The notes beneath the pieces were generated by a model. That model had not been told where the DNA came from, did not search any database, and saw only the letters and a list, made by a program, of their open reading frames with translations. A program made the position numbers and the translations under genes. A stretch of 10,364 nt of DNA from Pseudomonadota bacterium (GTDB lineage: Bacteria > Pseudomonadota > Alphaproteobacteria > Rhizobiales > Hyphomicrobiaceae). The DNA lies in the NCBI GenBank assembly GCA_023392135.1, contig JAEVZQ010000413.1, positions 1 through 10,364 on the forward strand. Reading direction: 5' to 3'. This document shows, in pieces, positions 1-6,092 of the stretch (positions are counted from its first letter, which is position 1; each line of letters starts with the position of its first letter).

Positions 1-97
1 CTTCATCGATGATGGTCGGGCAGAGCCCATTGGAGACCAGTACGTCGGCCGCCGCGATACCCGCGGGCCCCGCGCCGACGATCACAACGTCAGTCAT
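1..97 (-). CDS. FAD-dependent oxidoreductase, N-terminal fragment (HcnB / opine oxidase-like)
   Basis: Only the first 32 codons lie in the window; the gene runs off the left edge. The start is the ATG at 95-97. The peptide begins MTDVVIVGAGPAGIAAA, a classic Rossmann GxGxxG dinucleotide-binding motif at residues 8-13, with an acidic residue near position 32 that would end the second strand and bind the FAD ribose. The reading frame overlaps the stop of the upstream (2Fe-2S) gene by 8 bases, so the two are translationally coupled. A small ferredoxin-like protein followed directly by an FAD protein is the order of HcnA-HcnB (membrane-bound HCN synthase) and of opine, octopine and D-hydroxyproline dehydrogenases. 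The substrate cannot be decided from this fragment; the third subunit and the rest of this one are outside the window. Confidence 0.85.
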   Translation of the reverse strand, partial: MTDVVIVGAGPAGIAAADVLVSNGLCPTIIDE

Positions 98-425
98 TCC
101 GCTGAAGCCTGATCGGCGATTTGGTGAGGATTGCCATCCCGTCCGCAATCGGGGTGGTGCAGGCCCTGATTCGGGTTCCGTCCTCGAGCCACACCCAGCA
201 ATCCTGGCAGGCTCCCATGAGGCAGAACCCGGCTCGCGGCTCGCCACTTGCGTCGTTCGTATTCAAACTCGTACCCGACAGCAGGAGTGCCGCGAGCACT
301 GTCCGTCCGGCCGAAGACGTAGCCGGGGTGCCGTCGATGGTGAAATGGACCGATGGGGCACCTATCGGCACGGCCGGAACGATCAACGGGTGCTCTGTTC
401 CCGCGTATCTTTCATCAGAGCTCAT
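90..425 (-). CDS. (2Fe-2S)-binding small subunit of an amino-acid/opine/HCN-type dehydrogenase
   Basis: This 111-residue protein has a plant-ferredoxin-like (2Fe-2S) fold of the HcnA/OoxX class. The cluster cysteines are C68, C73, C76 and C89 (C-x4-C-x2-C-x12-C), in the segment GFCLMGACQDCWVW followed by a strand with IRACT. The length fits HcnA and the gamma subunits of hydroxyproline dehydrogenases. It would relay electrons from the FAD subunit encoded immediately downstream, whose start it overlaps by 8 bases. The start is the ATG at 423-425; no strong Shine-Dalgarno is visible, but no other in-frame ATG exists before the domain. It is transcribed away from the oxidase/NO-reductase cluster and shares the 426-952 intergenic region with it. 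HcnA, opine oxidase and D-hydroxyproline dehydrogenase small subunits cannot be separated without the rest of the operon. Confidence 0.85.
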   Translation of the reverse strand: MSSDERYAGTEHPLIVPAVPIGAPSVHFTIDGTPATSSAGRTVLAALLLSGTSLNTNDASGEPRAGFCLMGACQDCWVWLEDGTRIRACTTPIADGMAILTKSPIRLQRND

Positions 426-720
426 TCGAGTGCTGCTTGCCTGTCGCTGCTGTCGAGCCTAGCCGCAACTCCGGATGCATTCCAGCACAATTGCATCTTG
501 CGCGCTGCCCCAAGAAGGCTGACGGAGCCGAAAGTTGCTCGATCGACGCCGGCAGGGCGGGAGCTCAAGCGAGATAGTGATGACGCACAACTACCGGAGC
601 TAGCACGCCGGCTCGAGAGGCAATGTGCTGAGACCATAGACTTCGCAGGTACTGCAGAAACATGGCTACGGAAATTCCGCGGAGTTGGATGACTGACCAA
701 ACGGGCATGGCTGGGTGGAA

Positions 721-736
721 CTTGGCCCAGGTCAAG
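721..736. promoter_or_regulatory. Candidate Fnr/Dnr-type operator, distal site
   Basis: The sequence reads CTTGGC-N4-GTCAAG, a 5-4-5 inverted repeat with one mismatch from CTTGAC-N4-GTCAAG. If it acts as a class II activator site centred at -41.5, the -10 region falls near 758-763, where an AT-rich AATTAA lies in otherwise GC-rich DNA. It sits about 225 bases upstream of the 953 start and could serve either divergent unit. Prediction from pattern only. Confidence 0.35.
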
Positions 737-879
737 TGCGGCAGGCGGGCGTTTCGAAATTAACAAGCCGGCTCAGGAATAGAGGGCGCGATACCAGCTT
801 TTTGCAAGTCATTCAGTGGCTTGCGTCTGAGTTTCAAATGGCAGAAATCCGAACGACAAAACAACGATTGCTTATCGTG

Positions 880-895
880 CTTAACCGAGGTCAAG
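880..895 (+). promoter_or_regulatory. Candidate Fnr/Dnr-type operator for the heme-copper cluster
   Basis: The sequence reads CTTAAC-N4-GTCAAG, the 5-4-5 geometry of Fnr/Dnr/NnrR sites, with one TTGAC-type and one TTAAC-type half-site. Its centre is 65 bases before the ATG at 953. Placing the centre at -41.5 predicts a -10 at about 917-922 and a transcription start near 929. A TAGACA is present at 916-921, and the resulting leader of about 24 bases carries the AAGGAG ribosome binding site. The same outer bases occur in inverse orientation at 8718-8733, upstream of the TDT transporter. A Dnr-like regulator is encoded in this window. Binding has not been tested. Confidence 0.5.
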
Positions 896-952
896 GCTTC
901 ACCGGCCGACGCGCTTAGACATCAGGCTGATATTTTCGGCAAGGAGTCCGCC

Positions 953-1132
953 ATGGCGAATATCGGCCAGCATGCGCCCGAACGGCCGTCCACTGAGCCA
1001 GAGAGAATCCCTGCAATGCAACGGGCTCTCGACAATCCGTTTCTGCTCCTCTTTCTCGGAGTGACGATCCCCACCGTGTTTTACATTCTTTGGGGGCTCA
1101 TCGAGCTCACGCACATTCCGATCGCCAAGTAG
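953..1132 (+). CDS. Small one-helix membrane protein, putative accessory subunit of the heme-copper reductase
   Basis: This 59-residue protein has a hydrophilic N-terminus of about 28 residues and one membrane helix at about residues 29-51 (NPFLLLFLGVTIPTVFYILW...). I chose the ATG at 953 because AAGGAG (941-946) lies 6 bases before it and because longer versions of this frame read through the promoter region. It is the first gene of the train; its stop is 12 bases before the next ATG, so it is cotranscribed with the CuA subunit. B-family (ba3) oxidases often carry a tiny one-helix subunit (IIa in Thermus) encoded with subunits I and II, which by position is the best guess here. I see no cofactor ligands. 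The assignment to a subunit is inferred from size and context, not from a recognised motif. Confidence 0.75.
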   Translation: MANIGQHAPERPSTEPERIPAMQRALDNPFLLLFLGVTIPTVFYILWGLIELTHIPIAK

Positions 1133-1144
1133 GAGGATGAGAGC

Positions 1145-1714
1145 ATGGCCATTTATCCTCCCGAGCAGCGCGTCTGGTGGAATGAGCCCGTCGAAAAGGA
1201 CGAGATCATCTGGATCGCAATCGCCTTCCTTTGGGGCCTCCTCATGTTCGGCATGATGGTCTACTGGCACATCGAGGGCCGACAGAACTTATCCACCCAG
1301 GCCTACCGCATCGACCCTGCTGCTTACGAAAAGCGCGTCGACGAATTCGCTGAGAAATTCAAAGTCCGCGAGGAAGGGGAGACGGGTATTCCCGTAGTGC
1401 GCCCGCCGGCCGGTGGGGATGTTTATATGCTGGCCCGCCTGTGGGAGTGGTGGCCGGTGCTCGAGCTCGAAAAAGGCCAAAGCTACCGCCTGCACCTCTC
1501 CTCCCTCGACTGGCAGCACGGATTTTCGCTGCAGCCGGTCAACATCAACATCCAGGTCCATCCTGAGCTCGAGCACGTGGTCACCATGACCCCGACCGAG
1601 ACGGGAGCATTCAGCATCGTCTGCAATGAATTCTGCGGCCTCGGCCACCATACGATGGTTGGTCGCATTCATGTTGTGGAGCCGGGGTCGGCAGCCAGCG
1701 GCGCGACGCAGTAG
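1145..1714 (+). CDS. Heme-copper oxidase/NO reductase subunit II with CuA site
   Basis: This 189-residue protein has one N-terminal membrane helix (about residues 21-42) and a periplasmic cupredoxin domain (about 90-180). The CuA ligands are all present: H125 (in DWQHGF), C160, E162 (backbone), C164, H168 and M171, forming the C-x3-C-x3-H-x2-M motif in CNEFCGLGHHTM. An intact CuA site implies that electrons come from a soluble c-type cytochrome or cupredoxin rather than directly from quinol. A single TM helix and short length are typical of ba3-type (B-family) subunit II. AGGAGG (1131-1136) lies 8 bases before the ATG. Subunit I starts 10 bases after the stop. By context this may correspond to NorS of sNOR-type NO reductases; sequence alone also fits a ba3 cytochrome c oxidase subunit II. 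Confidence 0.95.
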   Translation: MAIYPPEQRVWWNEPVEKDEIIWIAIAFLWGLLMFGMMVYWHIEGRQNLSTQAYRIDPAAYEKRVDEFAEKFKVREEGETGIPVVRPPAGGDVYMLARLWEWWPVLELEKGQSYRLHLSSLDWQHGFSLQPVNINIQVHPELEHVVTMTPTETGAFSIVCNEFCGLGHHTMVGRIHVVEPGSAASGATQ

Positions 1715-1724
1715 GGGACAGGTC

Positions 1725-3461
1725 ATGGCAATCGCAACTGCTGAAACCGGTGTGATCGGCGGCGTGGCAGCCAGGTTCCGCACCTGTCCGGCCAGCGGGC
1801 TGAAAATCGATCTAGCTGCGCAGCGGCTGATCAAGGCGAATGCCGTCGCTGCGGTCGTGTGGCTCGCCGTCGGCGGACTGTTCGGTCTGACTGTGGCCCT
1901 GACACGCTGGCAGGCGGTGCACCTGCTGCCGGCGGACGCATTCTACATGGTGCTTACCGCACACGGTCTCGACGTACTTTTGCTATGGATCGTATTCTTC
2001 GAAGTGGCGGTGCTTTATTTCGCGTCGGCAGTCCTGCTCAACTGCCGGCTGGCAGCGCCGAAAGTGGCCTGGGTCGCCTTCGTCCTGATGATGGGTGGAG
2101 GCCTGCTGACCAATTATACGGTGCTGCAGGGCCAATCGAGCGTCATGTTCACCAGCTATCCGCCGATGCAGGCGGAGCCGAACTTTTATCTGGGCCTGAT
2201 TTTGTTCGCGGTCGGCGCTTTGCTCGGCTGCTTCGTCTTCCTCGGCACGCTGGTCATCGCCAAAGAGGAGAAAACTTACGAGGGCTCCATCCCGCTCGTG
2301 ACGTTTGGTGCTTTGACGGCCTGCATCATCGCCATCTTCACACTGGCCTCCGGCGCCATCGTTCTGGTACCGACCTGGCTCTGGTCCATCGGCTACATCT
2401 CCGAGATCAATACGGTGATGTACAAGCTGGTCTGGTGGGCGATGGGACACGGCTCGCAGCAGGTGAACGTGTCGGCGCACGTCGCGATCTGGTACGCGAT
2501 CATGGCGATCCTGCTCGGTGCCAAGCCGCTTTCGGAAAAGGTCAGTCGCGGCGCCTTCTTCCTGTATATCCTGTTTCTGCAGCTCGCCTCGGCTCACCAC
2601 CTGCTGGTCGAGCCCGGCGTAAGCGCCGAGTGGCGGGTGTTCAATACCTCCTATTTCATGTATCTGGCGGTGCTCGGCAGCATGATCCACGGCATGACCG
2701 TGCCCGGCGCCCTGGAAGCTGCGCAGCGGCGTAACGGCTATACGCGCGGCGCGTTCGAATGGTTGCGAAAGGCACCTTGGGGCAATCCGGCCTTTGCGGG
2801 GATGTTCCTGTCGCTCGTGATGTTCGGGTTCCTCGGTGGCATTTCCGGCGTCGTCCTCGGCACCGAGCAGATCAATATCATGCTGCACAATACCCTTTAT
2901 GTGCCGGGGCACTTCCATGCCACCGTCGTAACGGGCACGACACTTGCCTTCATGGCGGTCACCTATCTGCTCCTGCCACTGATTTTCCAGCGCCAGGTGA
3001 TCTGGCCGAAGCTCGCCAAATGGCAGCCTTACCTGTTCGGAATTGGTGCTGCCGGCATCTCTCTGTTCATGATGGGCGCAGGCACCCTCGGCGTTGCGCG
3101 CCGGCACTGGGATGTCGGATTCACCGATGCGATATTATCGTTCGATTACCCGGCAGCGGCGTTCCTCATGCTGACGCTCAACGGGATATCGGCGATCATC
3201 GCCGCCACCGGAGGTGTATTATTCATCGTCATCGTGGTGGCGAGCGTCCTGTGGGGCAAGCCCGTGGACAAGTCTAACATCCTCGAGTCGCTCGGGCCCA
3301 TGCCGCAGCGCCAGCTGAGCGATGCGGTTTCGAGCTACGGTAATGCGGGGACTTGGAAGCTGCCGGGCACGTACATTCTCGTGACCGTCTTTTTCACGGC
3401 CTTCGTGCTCTACTATTTCGTAAACTGGAAATACCTCTCGCAGCTCTGGCCGATGGGCTAG
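1725..3461 (+). CDS. B-family heme-copper subunit I, probable NO reductase (sNOR-like); would be annotated as ba3-type cytochrome c oxidase subunit I
   Basis: This 578-residue integral membrane protein has about 13 helices. The superfamily histidines are all present: H80 (low-spin heme, helix II), H242 (first CuB ligand), H291 and H292 (CuB pair in SAHHLLVEPG), H396 and H398 (active-site and low-spin heme ligands in VPGHFHATV). Similarity to Thermus ba3 is clear in the segments PWGNPAF and VPGHFH. In B-family O2 reductases the first CuB histidine is followed four residues later by a cross-linked tyrosine (HPxVY); here the segment is GHGSQQ, so Q246 replaces it. That loss is shared with NO reductases of the superfamily and argues against normal O2 reduction. 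I chose the ATG at 1725 because AGGGGACAGG (1713-1722) precedes it; the longer open frame overlaps the CuA domain of the previous gene. The six-ligand set makes heme-copper membership certain; NO reductase function is inferred. Confidence 0.95.
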   Translation: MAIATAETGVIGGVAARFRTCPASGLKIDLAAQRLIKANAVAAVVWLAVGGLFGLTVALTRWQAVHLLPADAFYMVLTAHGLDVLLLWIVFFEVAVLYFASAVLLNCRLAAPKVAWVAFVLMMGGGLLTNYTVLQGQSSVMFTSYPPMQAEPNFYLGLILFAVGALLGCFVFLGTLVIAKEEKTYEGSIPLVTFGALTACIIAIFTLASGAIVLVPTWLWSIGYISEINTVMYKLVWWAMGHGSQQVNVSAHVAIWYAIMAILLGAKPLSEKVSRGAFFLYILFLQLASAHHLLVEPGVSAEWRVFNTSYFMYLAVLGSMIHGMTVPGALEAAQRRNGYTRGAFEWLRKAPWGNPAFAGMFLSLVMFGFLGGISGVVLGTEQINIMLHNTLYVPGHFHATVVTGTTLAFMAVTYLLLPLIFQRQVIWPKLAKWQPYLFGIGAAGISLFMMGAGTLGVARRHWDVGFTDAILSFDYPAAAFLMLTLNGISAIIAATGGVLFIVIVVASVLWGKPVDKSNILESLGPMPQRQLSDAVSSYGNAGTWKLPGTYILVTVFFTAFVLYYFVNWKYLSQLWPMG

Positions 3462-3467
3462 GCCCAT
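3453..3467. repeat. Small inverted repeat centred on the subunit I stop codon
   Basis: ATGGGC and GCCCAT form a perfect 6-bp stem around the TAG stop codon, which is the 3-base loop. A run of four T follows nine bases later. It could slow RNases or weakly terminate transcription before the Sco gene; the stem is short, so this is only a possibility. Confidence 0.4.
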
Positions 3468-3515
3468 TCCGAGCTTTTGGAAACTCTGGCGGAGCCACTT
3501 CCATCAGCTCTCATA

Positions 3516-3619
3516 TGGGGAGAGGGGCGGCCCCAAGGGCCAGGTGAGGAGTGGCAAGGAGTGCAGTCGCGGGGACCTCCTCACCCCAACCCAACCCTCT
3601 CCCCGCTGGGGCGAGGGAG
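3516..3619. repeat. Intergenic palindromic repeat element of the Bradyrhizobium/Hyphomicrobiales type
   Basis: This lies in the 250-base gap between subunit I and the Sco gene. The left arm (about 3516-3551: GGGGAGAGGGGCGG ... AGGTGAGGAG) is the imperfect reverse complement of the right arm (about 3577-3619: CTCCTCACCCC ... CCCTCTCCCC), with a second inner palindrome CCCCGCTGGGGCGAGGG. Elements of this composition are dispersed in many copies between genes in Hyphomicrobiales genomes. The RNA would fold into a long hairpin and could separate expression of subunits I/II from the downstream genes. It also creates a spurious N-terminal extension of the Sco reading frame. Confidence 0.75.
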
Positions 3620-3711
3620 ATCAGGGGTTTTCGGGAAGCCTCAGTCCAGCTCGGAAGGGATCTGGTTCTGATTTGAGTGACCTTCGGAAGCGGTCGATCG
3701 CTCGGGGAGAA

Positions 3712-4518
3712 ATGGACATCCTCACTCGTTGCTTTATCGCGCTGGCATTTGCGGTCATGCTTCTTCAGCCAGGCGCGGCGCCGGCGGCCGGCAACGCCGA
3801 TAATGCCATCGCGCTGTCGCAGGCGGCGATCGACCAGCAGCTGCCTGATCTCCAATTCACCGACACCGTGGGCCGCAAGGTCAGGCTGTCCGACTACCGC
3901 GGGAAGCCGCTGCTCGTCAGCCTGATCTACACCGGATGCACCGATGTCTGCCCGACCTTGATCGAGAGTCTCTATCCCGCCGTCAAGGCCGCACGCCAGG
4001 CGCTGGGCGAGGATAGTTTCTCTGTCGTCACGATCGGCTTCGATACGCGAAATGATACGCCGTCCCGGCTTCGCTCATTTGCGCGTTCGCGCGGCATCGA
4101 TCTGCCCAACTGGGCATTCCTCGCGTCGGATGAGGAAAGTCTGGATGCGCTCGCAAGAGCCGTCGGTTTCGGCATATACAGCCGTGCTGGCGGCTTCGAC
4201 CATCTGGCCCAGGTCAGCCTGATCGATGCAGAGGGCCGCGTCAGGCAGCAGATCTATGGAGCTGTTTTCGAGCCGCCGGTGATCGTCGATCCGTTGAAAG
4301 CGGTCGTCCTTGGCCGGAACGAGCCGCTGGCATCGCTCGAAGGCCTCGTCGACCGCATCCGCTGGTTCTGCACGATCTACGATGCCAAGTCTGGCCGCTA
4401 TTATTTCAGCTATTCGCTGTTCATCAGCATCGGCATCGGGTTGGCGAGCTTCAGCCTGATCATCGTGGCGCTGATCCGGGAATGGCGGCGCTCATCCGCG
4501 CACCGAGTGAGCCACTGA
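3712..4518 (+). CDS. Sco/SenC-family copper chaperone for CuA maturation
   Basis: This 268-residue thioredoxin-fold protein of the SCO1/SenC/PrrC family delivers copper to, or keeps reduced, the CuA site of subunit II. Residues 1-26 form a signal peptide or N-terminal anchor (hydrophobic core, then GAAPAAG). The copper motif is C76-x3-C80 in TGCTDVCP, and the third ligand is H164 in FDHLAQVSLID. A C-terminal membrane helix (about 234-254) follows the domain; classical Sco proteins have only an N-terminal anchor, so this is a tail-anchored variant. I chose the ATG at 3712 because GGGGAGA (3704-3710) precedes it and the signal peptide begins there; the open frame upstream runs through the palindromic repeat. 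The stop overlaps the next start by one base (TGATG), indicating coupled translation. A SenC gene beside NorS/NorY-like genes matches the sNOR clusters described in ammonia oxidisers. Confidence 0.93.
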   Translation: MDILTRCFIALAFAVMLLQPGAAPAAGNADNAIALSQAAIDQQLPDLQFTDTVGRKVRLSDYRGKPLLVSLIYTGCTDVCPTLIESLYPAVKAARQALGEDSFSVVTIGFDTRNDTPSRLRSFARSRGIDLPNWAFLASDEESLDALARAVGFGIYSRAGGFDHLAQVSLIDAEGRVRQQIYGAVFEPPVIVDPLKAVVLGRNEPLASLEGLVDRIRWFCTIYDAKSGRYYFSYSLFISIGIGLASFSLIIVALIREWRRSSAHRVSH

Positions 4519-6092
4519 TGAAGTTCCTTCGCGCGCTCATCCGCCGTGGTTTCGACGTCGCCGAAGCCGGTCTGAGCAAAGTCTTTCTACCCGAGTGGAA
4601 CCCGCTGCTCAATCTCGGCGCGCTCGGCTTTTTCTTCTACTGGATAATCACGGTCAGCGGAATCTACCTTTTCATCTTTTTCGAGACGACCGTTCACGAC
4701 GCATTCGGCTCGGTCGAGTACATGACGCTCGACCAGTGGTACGCGGCCGGCGTCATGCGCAGCCTGCACCGCTACGCGTCCGACGGTCTCGTCGTCGTGA
4801 TGGTCACGCATCTGCTGCGGGAATTCGGGCTCGACCGGTATCGCGGTGTGCGCTGGTTCAGCTGGGTGACGGGCGTGCCCGTGCTCGTGCTCGTTTTCGT
4901 GGCGGGCATCACGGGCTACTGGATGGTGTGGGACCAACTTGCGCAGTACGTCGCTCTGGTGACGACAGAGTGGCTCGACAAGTTGCCGATTTTCGGCGAG
5001 CCGATCGCGCGCAATTTCTTCGCGCCCGATACGCTGGAGAGCCGCTTTTTCACGCTCATGGTTTTCATGCACATCGCAGTGCCGCTCATCGCGCTCATCA
5101 TCCTATGGGTGCATTTGCAGCGCGTGACGAAGCCGCGAATCAATCCGCCGCGCGGCCTCGCGATCGGCGTTCTCGTCGCCTTGCTGGCTCTCTCGCTGGT
5201 CCATCCGGCAACGAGCCAGGGCCCGGCCGATCTCGCCAAGGTCCCCGCGACAGTGGGGCTCGACTGGTTCTACCTGCCGCTCTATCCGCTGCTCGACCGC
5301 TGGCCCGGGCCGGTGACCTGGGGCGCGTCGGGCGCTCTTCTCCTGATCCTGATTGCCATGCCGTGGCTGCCACCGATGCGCAAGCCGGCGGCAGCCGTCG
5401 TCGATCTCGCCAATTGCAACGGCTGCACCCGGTGCTTCGACGACTGTCCGTACAATGCAATCATGATGGGGAACCGGACCGACGGGCGGCCTTTCGAGCG
5501 GCAGGCCATCGTCAATCCCGCGCTCTGCGTCGGTTGCGGCATCTGCGCGGGAGCGTGCCCGACCTCGACGCCGTTCCGGACTGCCTCGGACCTCATTCCG
5601 GGCATCGATCTGCCCGATCACAGCATCAGCGCGCTGCGCGACAAGGTGCGTGCCGCAACTGCAGACCTCTGCGGCAAGAGCCGCATTCTGGTCTTTGGAT
5701 GCGAGCACGGAGCGCCGTTGCGCGATCTTCCGTCCGGCGCCGCATCCGTCAACGTGCGCTGCATCGGGCAGGTGCCGCCCTCGTTCATCGACTACGCTCT
5801 GAGCAGAGATTTTGCGGACGGGGTCGTGCTGGCGGGCTGCTCGGAGAACAGCGGCCATGCCCGCCACGGCATGAAGTGGACGGAAGCACGCCTTGCGCGG
5901 ACACGTGACCCGCAGCTACGGGCGCGCGTGCCTGCCGAACAGTTCAAGGTTTTGTGGGCCGGACGACTTGGCCGAAAGAAGCTCGATTCACTGCTTCAGG
6001 AGTTCACCCGCGAGCTTGATCGCATATCTGCACCGGAGCCGCGGCCCGAGGTCAGACGGGCGGCCAAGGCCGAGGAGTTCATCCGTGGCTAG
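4518..6092 (+). CDS. Cytochrome b - 2x[4Fe-4S] ferredoxin - MvhD-like fusion protein
   Basis: This 524-residue protein has three parts. Residues 1-290 are cytochrome b-like membrane helices with two heme pairs at canonical spacing: H84/H98 and H185/H199 (each H-x13-H). A segment LDWFYLPLYPLL (248-259) resembles the quinol-site PEWY region of bc complexes with E changed to D. Residues 295-355 are a bacterial ferredoxin domain with two complete [4Fe-4S] motifs: C300/C303/C306/C310 and C337/C340/C343/C347. Residues 388-490 resemble the MvhD/FrhD iron-sulfur subunit that links hydrogenase to heterodisulfide reductase, with C395, C415 and C441 in CEHGA, VRCIGQVPP and VLAGCSENSGH. The start overlaps the Sco stop by one base. 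It probably exchanges electrons between the quinone pool and a cytoplasmic iron-sulfur partner. No HdrA or hydrogenase is in the window, so the direction and partner are unknown. Confidence 0.9.
   Translation: MKFLRALIRRGFDVAEAGLSKVFLPEWNPLLNLGALGFFFYWIITVSGIYLFIFFETTVHDAFGSVEYMTLDQWYAAGVMRSLHRYASDGLVVVMVTHLLREFGLDRYRGVRWFSWVTGVPVLVLVFVAGITGYWMVWDQLAQYVALVTTEWLDKLPIFGEPIARNFFAPDTLESRFFTLMVFMHIAVPLIALIILWVHLQRVTKPRINPPRGLAIGVLVALLALSLVHPATSQGPADLAKVPATVGLDWFYLPLYPLLDRWPGPVTWGASGALLLILIAMPWLPPMRKPAAAVVDLANCNGCTRCFDDCPYNAIMMGNRTDGRPFERQAIVNPALCVGCGICAGACPTSTPFRTASDLIPGIDLPDHSISALRDKVRAATADLCGKSRILVFGCEHGAPLRDLPSGAASVNVRCIGQVPPSFIDYALSRDFADGVVLAGCSENSGHARHGMKWTEARLARTRDPQLRARVPAEQFKVLWAGRLGRKKLDSLLQEFTRELDRISAPEPRPEVRRAAKAEEFIRG

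Larger units (their letters stand above)
426..952. other. Divergent intergenic region, 527 bases, no convincing gene
   Basis: This lies between the minus-strand (2Fe-2S) gene and the plus-strand 59-aa gene. Open frames exist on both strands, but their translations are arginine-, serine- and proline-rich with no domain or hydrophobic pattern, and none has a good ribosome binding site. It must hold the promoters of both divergent units. It contains two Fnr/Dnr-like inverted repeats (721-736 and 880-895). The stretch from about 740 to 880 is more AT-rich than the flanking coding DNA, as expected for a promoter. No terminator, tRNA or repeat is seen. Confidence 0.7.

Noticed and set aside
9..692. 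227-codon plus-strand open frame at the left end
   Set aside because: It lies antisense to the (2Fe-2S) gene, is rich in R, S, P and A with no domain, and has no ribosome binding site.
422..766. 114-codon minus-strand open frame in the divergent intergenic region
   Set aside because: Low-complexity composition (S, R, A), no recognisable motif, no binding site, and it overlaps the start of the (2Fe-2S) gene.
821..952. N-terminal extension of the 59-aa protein
   Set aside because: It would read through the candidate operator, and the ATG at 953 has a strong AAGGAG at ideal spacing.
1626..1724. 33-residue N-terminal extension of subunit I
   Set aside because: It overlaps the CuA motif of subunit II in another frame; the ATG at 1725 has its own binding site and gives the family length.
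3516..3619. Possible CRISPR or insertion-sequence end
   Set aside because: There is a single palindrome with no regularly spaced repeat copies, spacers or transposase; it fits a dispersed intergenic element.
3544..3711. 56-residue N-terminal extension of the Sco protein
   Set aside because: It translates the palindromic repeat; a clear signal peptide begins at the ATG at 3712 with GGGGAGA before it.
4595..5908. 437-codon plus-strand open frame within the cytochrome b fusion
   Set aside because: Arginine-rich shadow of the real frame, typical of high-GC DNA; the real frame carries the heme and Fe-S motifs.
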